Numbered from the stretch's first letter, positions 12,295-21,033 are shown. The stretch: 48,965 nucleotides of DNA from Pseudopelagicola sp. (GCA_026195905.1 JAPHRE010000008.1:1-48965), one strand, 5' to 3'. Notes: generated from the sequence alone by a model not told the origin. Translations and numbers: made by a program.

Positions 12295-12339
12295 CATGTC
12301 ACAACATGTCACAACGCCTCGTTGAAAGCCTCGTTGAAA
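12295..12339. repeat. Two adjoining tandem duplications
   Basis: CATGTCACAA occurs twice (12295-12304, 12305-12314), and after one base GCCTCGTTGAAA occurs twice (12316-12327, 12328-12339). Both lie between the ccm terminator and the ccmG stop codon. Confidence 0.9.
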
Positions 12340-12343
12340 TGCC

Positions 12344-12889
12344 TTAGTCCGCCAACGCCTTGGCGACGATTGGCCCGATGGTGGTCTCGATCACGCGGCT
12401 GGTGATCGGCCCGGCAAACCGATAGAGTACCGTGCCATCCTCATCGACGATAAAGGTTTCCGGCGCGCCGTAAACGCCCCAGTCAATCTTGGTGCGCGTC
12501 GTCGTCGCCTCGCCGAGCGTGGTAAACGGGTTGCCGTCTTCGGCAAGGTATTTCTCGGCCTTGGCCTTGGTGTCGTCGAAATTCACCCCATGAAGCGTCA
12601 CCGGCAGAATATCTTCAATAACAAGCAACGTCGGATGTTCCGCGCGACAGGCCACACACCACGTTCCCCAGAAATTGACCAGCTTGATCCCCGGCCCCTG
12701 CAAAACCTCATCCGTAAGCAACGGCGTGCCTGAAAGCGGCTGAAGCCCCTCGACCGTGGGCGCTGGCTTGCCAATGAGCATCGACGGCAACTCATCGGGG
12801 TTCTCCCGGTTCATGCCGATGAAAAACAACGCCGCAAGCCCGGCAAAAATCGCGGGCGGGGCAATCATCAGGGGCGAAATCTTAGCCAC
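12344..12889 (-). CDS. ccmG: Thiol:disulfide interchange protein CcmG/DsbE
   Basis: A 181-residue membrane-anchored periplasmic thioredoxin that keeps apocytochrome c cysteines reduced for heme attachment. One N-terminal helix (about 7-25) anchors it; the active site is WCVAC with Cys78 and Cys81, followed by RAEHP, and the family cis-proline region appears as GVYGAPETFIVDEDG. The start codon is GTG at 12889-12887; it overlaps the end of ccmD by 8 bp, which points to coupled translation. Last gene of the leftward secretion and ccm run. Confidence 0.93.
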   Translation of the reverse strand: MAKISPLMIAPPAIFAGLAALFFIGMNRENPDELPSMLIGKPAPTVEGLQPLSGTPLLTDEVLQGPGIKLVNFWGTWCVACRAEHPTLLVIEDILPVTLHGVNFDDTKAKAEKYLAEDGNPFTTLGEATTTRTKIDWGVYGAPETFIVDEDGTVLYRFAGPITSRVIETTIGPIVAKALAD

Positions 12890-13034
12890 GACGGCGGTCC
12901 TCCAGTTTTTGTAACTCCGCCCGCGCCTTGCGTGACGCGCGCAGGCTCATGCCGACAAGGATTACCAATAGGGCAATCGACACCACGTAAGACGACAAGA
13001 CCGCGTCTGCATATTTCCCAAGATCTGGCATCAT
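12882..13034 (-). CDS. ccmD: Heme exporter protein CcmD
   Basis: A 50-residue protein: a short N-terminus (MMPDLGKYADAV), one membrane helix (about residues 13-29, SSYVVSIALLVILVG) and a basic, charged C-terminal tail ending ELQKLEDRRRG. This is the usual CcmD form. CcmD binds CcmC and helps release holo-CcmE from the CcmABC complex. Its ATG at 13034 overlaps the ccmC TGA in an ATGA, and its TAA (12884-12882) lies within the start of ccmG. Confidence 0.88.
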   Translation of the reverse strand: MMPDLGKYADAVLSSYVVSIALLVILVGMSLRASRKARAELQKLEDRRRG

Positions 13035-13762
13035 CCCAGTCTCTCCCGAGCCAACAGCGCCGAGGCGCGGCGCTTGTAGATTTCCGTGCGGGTGCGCAGG
13101 AAAACCAACGCGATAAACAACAACACAAACCCCGCCATAGCGATATAGAGCGGGGTCGAGAACACGTCCGCCACGTTCTCTTCCTTATCAAGCGACAGCG
13201 ATGCGCCCTGATGCAGGCCTTGGTTCCAGAAATTGACCGCATAGCGGCTAAGCACCGCAAACACCGACCCCACAATACACAGAACCGCCGTGAGGTCCGC
13301 CGCCGTGTCCGGGTTATCAATCGCTTCCCAAAGCGCCATATAGCCGAGGTAGAACAGGAACAGGATCAGGAACGAGGTCAGGCGCGGATCCCATTCCCAC
13401 CATGTCCCCCACATCGGCTGCCCCCAGATCGCCCCCGTCGCCAGCGCGATCACGGTCATGATCGCCCCAACCGGAGCCGCCGCCTTGGCCGCCAGCGCCG
13501 ACACATGGTGCCGCCGGATCAACCAGACCAGCGAGGTGACCAGCATCATGAACCACACGTTGATCGCCATAAGCGCCGCAGGCACATGGATATAGATGAT
13601 CTTGACGGTTGATCCCTGACGGTAATCATCCGGCGTAAAGAAGAACCCCCACACCAGCCCCACCACAAGCGTTACCGTGGCCAGGATCGACACCCACGGC
13701 AGAACGGTTTCCGCCATGCGGGTGAACTTGACCGGATTCGCATATTCCCAGAATGATCCCAT
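13031..13762 (-). CDS. ccmC: Heme exporter protein CcmC
   Basis: A 243-residue inner-membrane protein with six predicted helices that loads heme onto the chaperone CcmE in the periplasm. The tryptophan-rich heme-handling motif is visible as WGTWWEWDPRL (about 118-128), and the two conserved periplasmic histidines are His59 (IYIHVPAA) and His184 (GLHQGASL). The start at 13762 is preceded by GGAGA; the longer frame runs back into the structured ccmB-ccmC gap. It ends in an ATGA overlap with ccmD. Confidence 0.95.
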   Translation of the reverse strand: MGSFWEYANPVKFTRMAETVLPWVSILATVTLVVGLVWGFFFTPDDYRQGSTVKIIYIHVPAALMAINVWFMMLVTSLVWLIRRHHVSALAAKAAAPVGAIMTVIALATGAIWGQPMWGTWWEWDPRLTSFLILFLFYLGYMALWEAIDNPDTAADLTAVLCIVGSVFAVLSRYAVNFWNQGLHQGASLSLDKEENVADVFSTPLYIAMAGFVLLFIALVFLRTRTEIYKRRASALLARERLG

Positions 13763-13781
13763 ACCGTCTCCTAACGCTCCT

Positions 13782-13818
13782 GTGCGGCTGTTGCATCTCA
13801 CATGACAGTGAGCCGCAC
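13782..13818 (-). promoter_or_regulatory. Bulged hairpin in the ccmB-ccmC gap
   Basis: Outer arms GTGCGG (13782-13787) and CCGCAC (13813-13818) enclose inner arms CTCAC (13797-13801) and GTGAG (13808-13812) with a 6-nt loop; the extra nine bases lie on one side only. The same 105-bp gap holds a perfect 12-bp palindrome TGATCCGGATCA (13828-13839) and a 10-bp direct repeat CGGATCAAAT (13833 and 13847). It would form the leader of ccmC in the operon transcript. Confidence 0.5.
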
Positions 13819-13867
13819 CGCCGTCCCTGATCCGGATCAAATCATACGGATCAAATTTACCTATTTC

Positions 13868-14524
13868 CTACCGAAGATTGACCCGAAGCACCAAGGCACT
13901 TGCAAAGGGCAGCAAGGCAATGGTGCCAAAGGTAATGCCGCCGAGCATCAAAAGCGGCGTCGCAGTGCTCAGCCCCTCAATGCCCCGCCGCGCCACTTCC
14001 GCGCCAAAAATCAGCGTCGGCACATAAAGCGGCAGCACCAAAAGCGACAACAACAAACCGCCGCGCTTGAGCCCCACCGTCAACGCCGATCCAAACGTGC
14101 CAATCACCGAAAGCGCCGGCGTGCCAATCAAGAGCGAAAGCACAACCCACTTATGGCCCTGATCCGGCAGGTGCAAAAGCACCCCGAACAAAGGCGCCGA
14201 AAGGCACAGCGGCAACCCCGTCGTCACCCAATGCGCCAGCGCCTTGATCGACACCACGCCCTCCATCGGCAAAGGCGACGTCGCCAAAAGGTCGAGCGAG
14301 CCATCCTCCCAATCAAGGGCGAAAATCCGGTCCAGCGACAACAGGCACGCCAAAAGCGCCCCGATCCAAAGGATACCCGGCGCAATCTTGGACAAAAGCG
14401 TACTCTCCGGCCCAACGCCAAACGGCACAAGCACCGTCACAATGAGGAAAAACGCCAACCCAAGGCCAAACCCGCCCCCGGCCCGCATCGCCAACCGCAA
14501 ATCCCGCACCACAAGCGCAATCAT
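13868..14524 (-). CDS. ccmB: Heme exporter protein CcmB
   Basis: A 218-residue membrane protein with about six helices, the permease part of the CcmAB ABC complex that frees holo-CcmE from CcmC. It starts with the usual short cytoplasmic piece [14 protein letters not shown] and contains the [17 protein letters not shown] segment characteristic of CcmB. The start ATG overlaps the ccmA stop as ATGA (14521-14524). It ends with a TAG at 13870-13868, then the structured gap before ccmC. Confidence 0.95.
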   Translation of the reverse strand: MIALVVRDLRLAMRAGGGFGLGLAFFLIVTVLVPFGVGPESTLLSKIAPGILWIGALLACLLSLDRIFALDWEDGSLDLLATSPLPMEGVVSIKALAHWVTTGLPLCLSAPLFGVLLHLPDQGHKWVVLSLLIGTPALSVIGTFGSALTVGLKRGGLLLSLLVLPLYVPTLIFGAEVARRGIEGLSTATPLLMLGGITFGTIALLPFASALVLRVNLR

Positions 14525-15150
14525 AGGAATCCCTCGTCGAAATCGCCCGAAAAGGAATCATGGTTCGACGTTGCCTTGGCCCGATATGGCCCAACGTCAA
14601 ACACATCCGCCTCAAGCCCAAGGTCGATATGCGTCGCAATAAGCGCGCTGCCGCCGCCCGCCAGATGGGCACGCACCGCATTGGCAAAAAGCGCGACCGA
14701 CTCAACATCAAGCGACACCGTCGGCTCATCGAGAATCCAGATGGGCCGCCCGGTGACAAGCAACCGCGCAAGCCCCAGCCGCCGCTTTTGTCCTGCCGAA
14801 AGCCCGCCCGCTGGCCGGTCCATCAACTCACGCAGCTTAAACCCGTCAAGTGCCGCCTCAATGCTCTTGGTGCCAAACACATCGGCCCAGAACGCAAGGT
14901 TCTCCGCAACACTCAGCGTCGCCTTGAGGCCATCGCTATGCGCCGCATAGGCCATGCTTTCGGGCGGCGCATCGACATCGCCGCTCACCGGCGGCTGCAA
15001 TCCCGCTATGGTCCGCAAAAGGGTTGTCTTGCCAACGCCATTGGGTCCGCGCAACACAAGCGCACGCCCCGCCTCAAGCGTAAAATGAAGCCCTTCCAGC
15101 ACCGGGATACCGCCGCGGGAAATGGTCAGGTCTGTCACCGTCAAAGTCAT
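14521..15150 (-). CDS. ccmA: Heme exporter ATP-binding protein CcmA
   Basis: A 209-residue ABC ATPase of the cytochrome c maturation complex on the cytoplasmic side of the inner membrane. Walker A is GPNGVGKTT (about 35-43), the signature motif is [14 protein letters not shown] and Walker B is [11 protein letters not shown], followed by the switch histidine in IATHIDLG. The length is typical of CcmA, one of the shortest ABC ATPases. It lies 66 bp after the Mth938-like gene. Confidence 0.95.
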   Translation of the reverse strand: MTLTVTDLTISRGGIPVLEGLHFTLEAGRALVLRGPNGVGKTTLLRTIAGLQPPVSGDVDAPPESMAYAAHSDGLKATLSVAENLAFWADVFGTKSIEAALDGFKLRELMDRPAGGLSAGQKRRLGLARLLVTGRPIWILDEPTVSLDVESVALFANAVRAHLAGGGSALIATHIDLGLEADVFDVGPYRAKATSNHDSFSGDFDEGFL

Positions 15151-15216
15151 GAAAGTCGATTACCCCAAAGCGGCGCGCGGCAAAAGGAAAATGCACGCAA
15201 CACGCCGCAACGCGCC

Positions 15217-15582
15217 CTAGTCGAACGCCGCCACAGGCAAGACAACCGCCGCAACGCGCCGCCCTTCCGCGACCAAGACATTATATGTCCGACAGGCCGA
15301 GGCCGAAGCCATCGGCTCAACGCCAATCCCGGCCTCTTCCAATGCATCGCGAAACGCGGACGGCACCGGGGCCATGCTCTCGCCCGTCCCCAAAAGGATA
15401 AAATCAACCTGCCCGCCAAGCGCAAGAACCGCCGCCAGATCGTCATACCCGGCCCAGCTCCGCGCCCCGGTCGCATGCATAATCGCGCCGCCCTCGATGA
15501 TCTCTCCGCCAATGCGGAAAAATCCCGGCCCATAGCCCTCGATTGGCTTGGCTTCGGCATAGTGGACTTCGGTCATTTTCAT
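15217..15582 (-). CDS. Mth938-like (NDUFAF3/DUF498 family) protein
   Basis: A 121-residue protein with the compact Mth938 fold: a central GGQVDFILLGTG segment and PSAFRDALEEAGIGVEPM, then a C-terminal YNVLVAEGRRVAAVVLP. Eukaryotic relatives (NDUFAF3) help assemble respiratory complex I; the bacterial role is not established. The start at 15582 follows AGGAGG with 9-nt spacing. The gene sits between secF and ccmA, a position I associate with this group of bacteria. Confidence 0.85.
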   Translation of the reverse strand: MKMTEVHYAEAKPIEGYGPGFFRIGGEIIEGGAIMHATGARSWAGYDDLAAVLALGGQVDFILLGTGESMAPVPSAFRDALEEAGIGVEPMASASACRTYNVLVAEGRRVAAVVLPVAAFD

Positions 15583-15631
15583 ACGCTCTGTCCTCCTGAC
15601 GGCAAACGCCTCATCGCATTGTGGCGTGATC

Positions 15632-15659
15632 CGCAAGCGCCCGCCTCAGACCGCTTGCG
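15632..15659. other. Perfect 8-bp inverted repeat between secF and the Mth938-like gene
   Basis: CGCAAGCG (15632-15639) and CGCTTGCG (15652-15659) with a 12-bp loop. There is no T run on either side, so it is not a standard terminator; it could be an mRNA processing or stability structure. Confidence 0.6.
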
Positions 15660-15671
15660 CACCGGGTTTGT

Positions 15672-16640
15672 TTAGGCGTCGATATTGGCAAACTGGTTGC
15701 CGGATGTATTGGACGGTTTGGACCAATCGCGTTTGACGCCAAGCTTCAATAGCACCGCCGAAGCGACGAAAACCGACGAATAGGTGCCAACAATCACGCC
15801 CCAGATCATCGCGAAGACAAAGCCGCGAATGACATCCCCGCCAAGCACGAAAAGCGAAATCAGCGCCAAAAGCGTCGTCACCGAGGTCATCACCGTCCGG
15901 CTCAGGGTCTCGTTGATCGACAGGTTCAGAACCTCTTTAAGCTCCATCTTCTTATACTTGCGAAGGTTCTCGCGCACCCGGTCAAAGACAACGACCGTAT
16001 CGTTGAGCGAATAGCCTACGATGGTCAAAAGCGCGGCGATAATCGCAAGGTCAAAACGGATTTGAAGCTCCGAGAAAACGCCGATCGTCAACACCACGTC
16101 ATGCACCAGCGCAGCCACCGCCCCAAGTGCGAATTGCCATTCAAAGCGCAGCCAGATGTAAACCAACACCGCCCCAATCGCCAAAAGCACCGCGAGAACG
16201 GCGGTCTGGATCAATTCGCCCGAGACTTTTGGCCCGACCGATTCAACCGACACAAAGGTAATATCCGGCACCACGCCCTGAAGCGCGACTTCAATGGTTT
16301 CGATGATCTCTGCCGTGACCGCTTCCTGACCATCTTGGGCCTGAATGCGGATCATGGTGACGTTTTGATCCTCGTCGAAATTGGGATCAAACACTTCGGT
16401 GATCGTCACATCCCCCAACTCAAGCGGCGCAAGGGCGTCGCGGTAAACCCCCACATCCACCATCTGCGCGCTTTCGGTGCGGATCGTCGTGCCGCCGCGA
16501 AAATCAATGCCGAAATTCAATCCTTGCAGAAAGAAACTGACAAGCGCGAGGACCATCATAAAGCCCGAAATGCCAAGCCAGAGTGCCGGGCGGCTAAAGA
16601 AATCCCATTTGGTGTCTTGCGGAACAAGTCTCAGACGCAT
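15672..16640 (-). CDS. secF: Protein translocase subunit SecF
   Basis: A 322-residue inner-membrane protein of the SecDF-YajC complex, which uses the proton gradient to help pull proteins out of SecYEG on the periplasmic side. It has one N-terminal helix (about 22-42), the family motif GIDFRGGT just after it, a periplasmic domain (about 50-135), and five further helices including the conserved GYSLNDTVVVFDRVREN. It is separated from secD by only 3 bp. Confidence 0.96.
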   Translation of the reverse strand: MRLRLVPQDTKWDFFSRPALWLGISGFMMVLALVSFFLQGLNFGIDFRGGTTIRTESAQMVDVGVYRDALAPLELGDVTITEVFDPNFDEDQNVTMIRIQAQDGQEAVTAEIIETIEVALQGVVPDITFVSVESVGPKVSGELIQTAVLAVLLAIGAVLVYIWLRFEWQFALGAVAALVHDVVLTIGVFSELQIRFDLAIIAALLTIVGYSLNDTVVVFDRVRENLRKYKKMELKEVLNLSINETLSRTVMTSVTTLLALISLFVLGGDVIRGFVFAMIWGVIVGTYSSVFVASAVLLKLGVKRDWSKPSNTSGNQFANIDA

Positions 16641-16643
16641 GGC

Positions 16644-18305
16644 TTATACCTCGATTGTCTTGGGGCGACGGCGCTCGTGCCAGATCACGATCATCAGGCG
16701 CGTCACAAAGATCGCCGTGAAAACCGAGGTCACAATGCCGAGGCCGAGGGTGATGGCAAAGCCGCGCACTGGGCCGGACCCCACGGCGAATAGGATTGCC
16801 GCAGTGATGAAAGTGGTGAGATTGGCGTCGACAATGGCCGACAGCGCCTTTTCATAGCCAAGGTCAATGGCCCGTGCCGGACCGCGTCCCGCCTTGGTTT
16901 CTTCGCGGATGCGTTCAAACACAAGCACGTTGGCATCCACCGCCATACCAATGGTCAAAACGATCCCCGCGATCCCCGGCAAGGTCAGCGTCGCCCCGAC
17001 AAGGCTCAGCAGGCCAAAGATAAGACCCACGTTGAGGATCAGCGCGATATTGGCGAAAACCCCAAACCTGCCATAGCTGAGGACCATAAACACAAGCACC
17101 GCCGCAAAGGCCACGATACAGGCGATTTTGCCCGCTTCGATACTGTCCTGCCCAAGCTCGGGGCCAATGGTGCGTTCCTCAAGGAACTCAAGCCCCGCCG
17201 GAAGCGCACCAGCCCGCAACAGCACCGCGAGGTTGGTGGATTCCTCGACCGTGAAATTCCCGGTGATGATCCCCGACCCGCCCGGAATATGAGACTGGAT
17301 GACCGGCGCCGAAACGACCTCGCCATCAAGCACGATGGCAAAGGGCGATCCGATATTCTCCGCCGTGTAATTGCCAAACTTGCGCGCCCCGCCGACGTTG
17401 AACCGGAACGACACCGCCGGTTGGCCGTTTTGATCGAACGAAGGCTGCGCATCGACAAGCTCATCGCCGGTCACAACCGCCGCGCTTTCGACCGTGTAAT
17501 ACACTCCGTCCTCATCCATCGCCGGAACAATCTCGTTGCCCGGGCCGGCATTGGCCTCTGCATCCGAACCACGCCCGATCACCGGATGAAAGGTCAACTG
17601 CGCCGTGGTGCCGATGATTTCCTTCAACTCCGCCGCAGACCCGATCCCCGGCACCTGGATCAAGATACGATCCGACCCTTGCCGCTGAATCGTCGGCTCA
17701 CGCGTGCCAACCTCATCAATCCGGCGGCGAATGATCTCAAGCGCCTGCCGCACAGTCTGGTCATCGGTCGCAAGTTTTTCGGCATCCGAAAGCTGCACAA
17801 TGATATCCGCGCCCTCGACACTGACCGCAATATCCGACTGCCCGGCCGCCGCCACCGACGCCACAGGCCGCGCCAATCCGCGCACCAAAGACGCCGCGCG
17901 CTGGATCTGATCGGGCTGGGAAATCCGCACCCGCATCACACCCGGCTCAGACTCCTGCAAGCGGATCGTGCCAATCGTGGCGCGCTCTTCGCGCAGCAGG
18001 TCGCGCACCTCGGGCCACATCGCCTTGATGCGGGTGTCATACACATCCGCAACCTGCACCTCGGCAAGCAGATGCGCCCCCCCGCGCAGGTCCAGCCCGA
18101 GATTGACAAGCGACGACGGCAAAACAGACGGCCAAAGCCCCGCCTGCTCCTCAAGCCCGTTTCCGCTATAGCCAAGCTCAAGCGCGGCCACGGCGTCATT
18201 ATGCGCCTCGACCCTTTCGTAAAACACGTTCGGCATCGCCAAAAGCAAGCCGATCGCACATGTGGCCCAGATCAGGACCCGTTTCCAAAGGTCGATTTGC
18301 AGCAT
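16644..18305 (-). CDS. secD: Protein translocase subunit SecD
   Basis: A 553-residue partner of SecF. The N-terminal helix (about 11-28) is followed by the family motif LGLDLRGGAHLL, a large periplasmic domain (about 75-375), and a membrane domain with the AVDANVLVFERIREE segment. The start MLQIDLWKR at 18305 is the natural one. It lies 24 bp after yajC and 3 bp before secF. Confidence 0.96.
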   Translation of the reverse strand: MLQIDLWKRVLIWATCAIGLLLAMPNVFYERVEAHNDAVAALELGYSGNGLEEQAGLWPSVLPSSLVNLGLDLRGGAHLLAEVQVADVYDTRIKAMWPEVRDLLREERATIGTIRLQESEPGVMRVRISQPDQIQRAASLVRGLARPVASVAAAGQSDIAVSVEGADIIVQLSDAEKLATDDQTVRQALEIIRRRIDEVGTREPTIQRQGSDRILIQVPGIGSAAELKEIIGTTAQLTFHPVIGRGSDAEANAGPGNEIVPAMDEDGVYYTVESAAVVTGDELVDAQPSFDQNGQPAVSFRFNVGGARKFGNYTAENIGSPFAIVLDGEVVSAPVIQSHIPGGSGIITGNFTVEESTNLAVLLRAGALPAGLEFLEERTIGPELGQDSIEAGKIACIVAFAAVLVFMVLSYGRFGVFANIALILNVGLIFGLLSLVGATLTLPGIAGIVLTIGMAVDANVLVFERIREETKAGRGPARAIDLGYEKALSAIVDANLTTFITAAILFAVGSGPVRGFAITLGLGIVTSVFTAIFVTRLMIVIWHERRRPKTIEV

Positions 18306-18329
18306 CGTTAGAACCCTGTCAGCAGGAAA

Positions 18330-18614
18330 TTATTCGGCGCTCGCCGGTTCGGTCTTGCTCAGGACTTGGGCAATCGTCGATTTGACCACACGCACCTTGA
18401 CGCCCTCGGCAAGCTCGACTTCGATCTCGTTGTCGTCCTTGACCTTGGCCACCTTGCCAATAAGCCCGCCTTGCGTGACGACCTGATCGCCGCGGCGCAG
18501 CGCCTCAACCATCTTCTGATGATCTTTCATCTTCTTCTGCTGCGGACGGATAAGCAGGAAATACATGATCCCGAAGATCAGGATAAGCGGTAGAAACTGG
18601 CCAATTTGGTCCAT
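18330..18614 (-). CDS. yajC: Preprotein translocase subunit YajC
   Basis: A 94-residue single-pass membrane protein: a helix at about 5-21 with the family motif FLLIRPQQKK, then a small cytoplasmic beta domain (RRGDQVVTQGGLIGKV). It belongs with SecDF in the holotranslocon. The start MDQIGQF at 18614 is preceded by GAGGAA; an upstream frame adds a non-hydrophobic extension and is rejected. First gene of the leftward run that continues through secDF and ccm. Confidence 0.93.
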   Translation of the reverse strand: MDQIGQFLPLILIFGIMYFLLIRPQQKKMKDHQKMVEALRRGDQVVTQGGLIGKVAKVKDDNEIEVELAEGVKVRVVKSTIAQVLSKTEPASAE

Positions 18615-18671
18615 GCGATTGTTCCTCAATTTTCGCGCGGGGCCACCCCCCGCCAAGTCGCAGGGAACCTA

Positions 18672-18747
18672 TGAGGCATTGGGCGCACTTGCAAGGCGCG
18701 AAGGGGTCGGAAAATGCCTCAATCCCCAGAGATTTGCCTCAAGCCCC
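18672..18747. promoter_or_regulatory. Inverted and direct repeats in the yajC-serS divergent gap
   Basis: TGAGGCATT (18672-18680) and AATGCCTCA (18713-18721) form a perfect 9-bp inverted repeat with a 32-bp spacer. A third copy of the half-site, in TTGCCTCAAGCCCC (18734-18747), repeats ATGCCTCAATCCCC (18714-18727) at exactly 20 bp spacing. Both divergent promoters must lie in this 214-bp gap. Confidence 0.45.
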
Positions 18748-18828
18748 CCAGACATGCTTACTCCCCGGCCAAAAATACGCCATAAGCAGCCCCGAACAAG
18801 TGATTCACCATCGACAGGATAAAAGACC

Positions 18829-20121
18829 ATGCACGACATCCGAGCGATCCGCGAAAACCCGGCCGATTTTGACGCCGCCCTCGCCCGCCGCGGGGCCGCG
18901 CCCTTGTCGTCAGAGATCCTTGCCCTCGACGCCGAGCGCCGCGCCAAAATCCAGGCCGCCGAAGCCGCACAGGCCGAGCAGAAAAAGGCCGCCAAGGACG
19001 TCGGTGCCGCCAAGGCCAGCGGCGACGAGGCCGAATTTGAACGCCTGCGCGCCCTTGTGGGCGAGAAAAAGGCCGAGGTCGCCACGATGCAGACCGAGGC
19101 CAAAGAGCTTGACCAGAAACTGACCGACATGCTCATGGGCATCCCCAACCTGCCCTTTGCCGATACCCCCGAGGGCGCGGATGAGGCCGATAATGTCGAG
19201 GTCAAACGCTGGGGCACGCCCGCCGTCTTCCCCTTCGCCCCCAAGGAACATTTTGACCTCGCCGGGGTCAAACCGGGCATGGACTTTGAGACCGCCGCCA
19301 AACTCTCCGGCTCGCGCTTTGTCGTGCTCAAAGGCGCTGTCGCCCGCATTCATCGCGCCTTGGCGCAGTTCATGCTCAATACCCATATCGACGAAAACGG
19401 GCTTCAGGAAACCTGGACCCCGGTCCTCGTCAAACCCGAGATGATGTATGGCACCGGCCAATTGCCGAAATTTGGCGAGGATTCCTACAAGACAACCGAT
19501 GGCTGGTGGCTTGTGCCGACCGCCGAGGTGACCCTGACCAATATCATCAACGGCGAAACCGTCGAGGAATCGACCCTGCCGCACCGCTATGTCGCCCATA
19601 CCCAGTGTTTCCGCTCCGAGGCCGGCAGCGCGGGCCGTGATACTTCCGGCATGTTGCGCCAGCATCAGTTCGAAAAGGTCGAAATGGTCTCGGTCACGCA
19701 CCCCGACGCAAGCCGCGCCGAGCTTGACCGCATGACCGCTTGTGCCGAAGGCATCCTCGAACGCCTCGGCCTGCCTTATCGCACCGTGGTGCTCTGCACC
19801 GGCGATATGGGCTTTGGCGCACAGCGCACCCATGACATCGAAGTCTGGCTCCCCGGTCAGGATACCTACCGCGAGATTTCCTCCGTGTCCGTCTGTGGCG
19901 ACTTCCAGGCCCGGCGCATGAATGCCCGCTTCAAACCGGCAGGCGGCGGCAAGCCGGAATTTGTCCATACGCTGAACGGCTCCGGCCTCGCCGTGGGCCG
20001 CTGTCTCATCGCGGTTCTGGAAAACGGCCAGCGCGAAGACGGCTCGGTCGCCCTCCCCGAGGTGCTGCACCCCTATCTTGGTGGCAAGACCCTGCTGACC
20101 GCCGAAGGTCTGCTGGCCTGA
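18829..20121 (+). CDS. serS: Serine--tRNA ligase
   Basis: A 430-residue class II aminoacyl-tRNA synthetase that charges tRNA-Ser and tRNA-Sec with serine. The N-terminal coiled-coil arm that grips the long variable arm of the tRNA is visible as the Ala/Lys/Glu-rich stretch at about 28-105. Class II motif 2 appears as [14 protein letters not shown] and motif 3 around [16 protein letters not shown]. Length and N-terminus [10 protein letters not shown] are typical. Confidence 0.97.
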   Translation: MHDIRAIRENPADFDAALARRGAAPLSSEILALDAERRAKIQAAEAAQAEQKKAAKDVGAAKASGDEAEFERLRALVGEKKAEVATMQTEAKELDQKLTDMLMGIPNLPFADTPEGADEADNVEVKRWGTPAVFPFAPKEHFDLAGVKPGMDFETAAKLSGSRFVVLKGAVARIHRALAQFMLNTHIDENGLQETWTPVLVKPEMMYGTGQLPKFGEDSYKTTDGWWLVPTAEVTLTNIINGETVEESTLPHRYVAHTQCFRSEAGSAGRDTSGMLRQHQFEKVEMVSVTHPDASRAELDRMTACAEGILERLGLPYRTVVLCTGDMGFGAQRTHDIEVWLPGQDTYREISSVSVCGDFQARRMNARFKPAGGGKPEFVHTLNGSGLAVGRCLIAVLENGQREDGSVALPEVLHPYLGGKTLLTAEGLLA

Positions 20122-20189
20122 TCGCCTTTTAACTGCGTTTTCCCGTGCTATCTTGGTCTCTGTAAACACACGATCGAGAGGGCGAGATC

Positions 20190-20903
20190 ATGGAACGTAT
20201 GAAGGCAATATTTGTGGTGACAGCGACGCTGGCATTCGTGCTGTCGCCGTTGTCCACCGCCGGGTTCAACGGCTTTACCGCCAATCAGTTCCCCATTCCC
20301 CAAATGGACCCCCCGGTTCAGCCCGAAGGCTATGCGTTTTCGATCTGGGGGGTGATCTATATCTGGCTTATGGTCGGCGCTCTGTTCGGCCTGCTGAAAC
20401 GTGACCGCGCGCCCGGCTGGAGCGCGATGCGCTGGCCGCTGATCCTGTCGCTGGTTGTCGGTGCGGCGTGGATTCCCGTCGCCAATATGGATCCGGTCTC
20501 GGCCACGGTGATGATCTGGATCATGCTTGCCGCCGGTCTCGTCGCCCTGTTTCGCGCCGGAACCGAGGATCATGGCTGGCTGCGCGCGCCCATCGGGCTT
20601 TATACTGGCTGGCTGACCGCTGCGTCAGGTGTCGCGCTTGGCCTGTTGCTGGCGGGGTATGGCGTGGTGTCCGAACAGCTCGCCGCCGTCGCGATGATCT
20701 CGCTCAGCCTGGTGATTGCGCTGGTCGTCCAAACCCTCCAGAAGGATACGCCCGAATATGGCATCGCCGTGATCTGGGCCGTGGTCGGCATCATCATCGC
20801 CAATCTGGCAACCGGAAACTGGCTGGTGATTGCGCTTTGCGCCGTTGGGATCGTGCTTCTGGCGCGCCCGGTTTGGCACGCCATAGCGGTGCTGCGCAGC
20901 TAA
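20190..20903 (+). CDS. TspO/MBR-related integral membrane protein
   Basis: A 237-residue protein with about seven hydrophobic segments. The stretch PEGYAFSIWGVIYIWL resembles the tryptophan-containing core of TspO/MBR proteins, which bind porphyrins and related ligands, but true TspO proteins have five helices and about 160 residues, so this is a longer relative. The start at 20190 is chosen; ATG at 20199 is an alternative. It lies 68 bp after serS and converges on der, with the second composite repeat between them. The ligand is unknown. Confidence 0.6.
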   Translation: MERMKAIFVVTATLAFVLSPLSTAGFNGFTANQFPIPQMDPPVQPEGYAFSIWGVIYIWLMVGALFGLLKRDRAPGWSAMRWPLILSLVVGAAWIPVANMDPVSATVMIWIMLAAGLVALFRAGTEDHGWLRAPIGLYTGWLTAASGVALGLLLAGYGVVSEQLAAVAMISLSLVIALVVQTLQKDTPEYGIAVIWAVVGIIIANLATGNWLVIALCAVGIVLLARPVWHAIAVLRS

Positions 20904-20938
20904 GCGCGCGAACTTTAGAGAACCCTGACATAGGTTAA

Positions 20939-21005
20939 CATCGGCGCGGGCCCAACGCCCCGCACCGATGCAATACAGACGCGATACCGACGTAATACCG
21001 ACGTG
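20939..21005 (+). repeat. Composite repeat element, copy 2: hairpin plus four 11-bp units
   Basis: A 12-bp hairpin (20939-20950 with 20959-20970, one mismatch, arms CATCGGCGCGGG and CCCGCACCGATG) runs into four 11-bp units at 20962-20972, 20973-20983, 20984-20994 and 20995-21005: GCACCGATGCA, ATACAGACGCG, ATACCGACGTA, ATACCGACGTG. The first unit has the same special form as in copy 1 (NCACCGAYGCA). Confidence 0.85.
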
Positions 21006-21033
21006 GGTTTTGCCGTTAACCTTTACCCACGGA

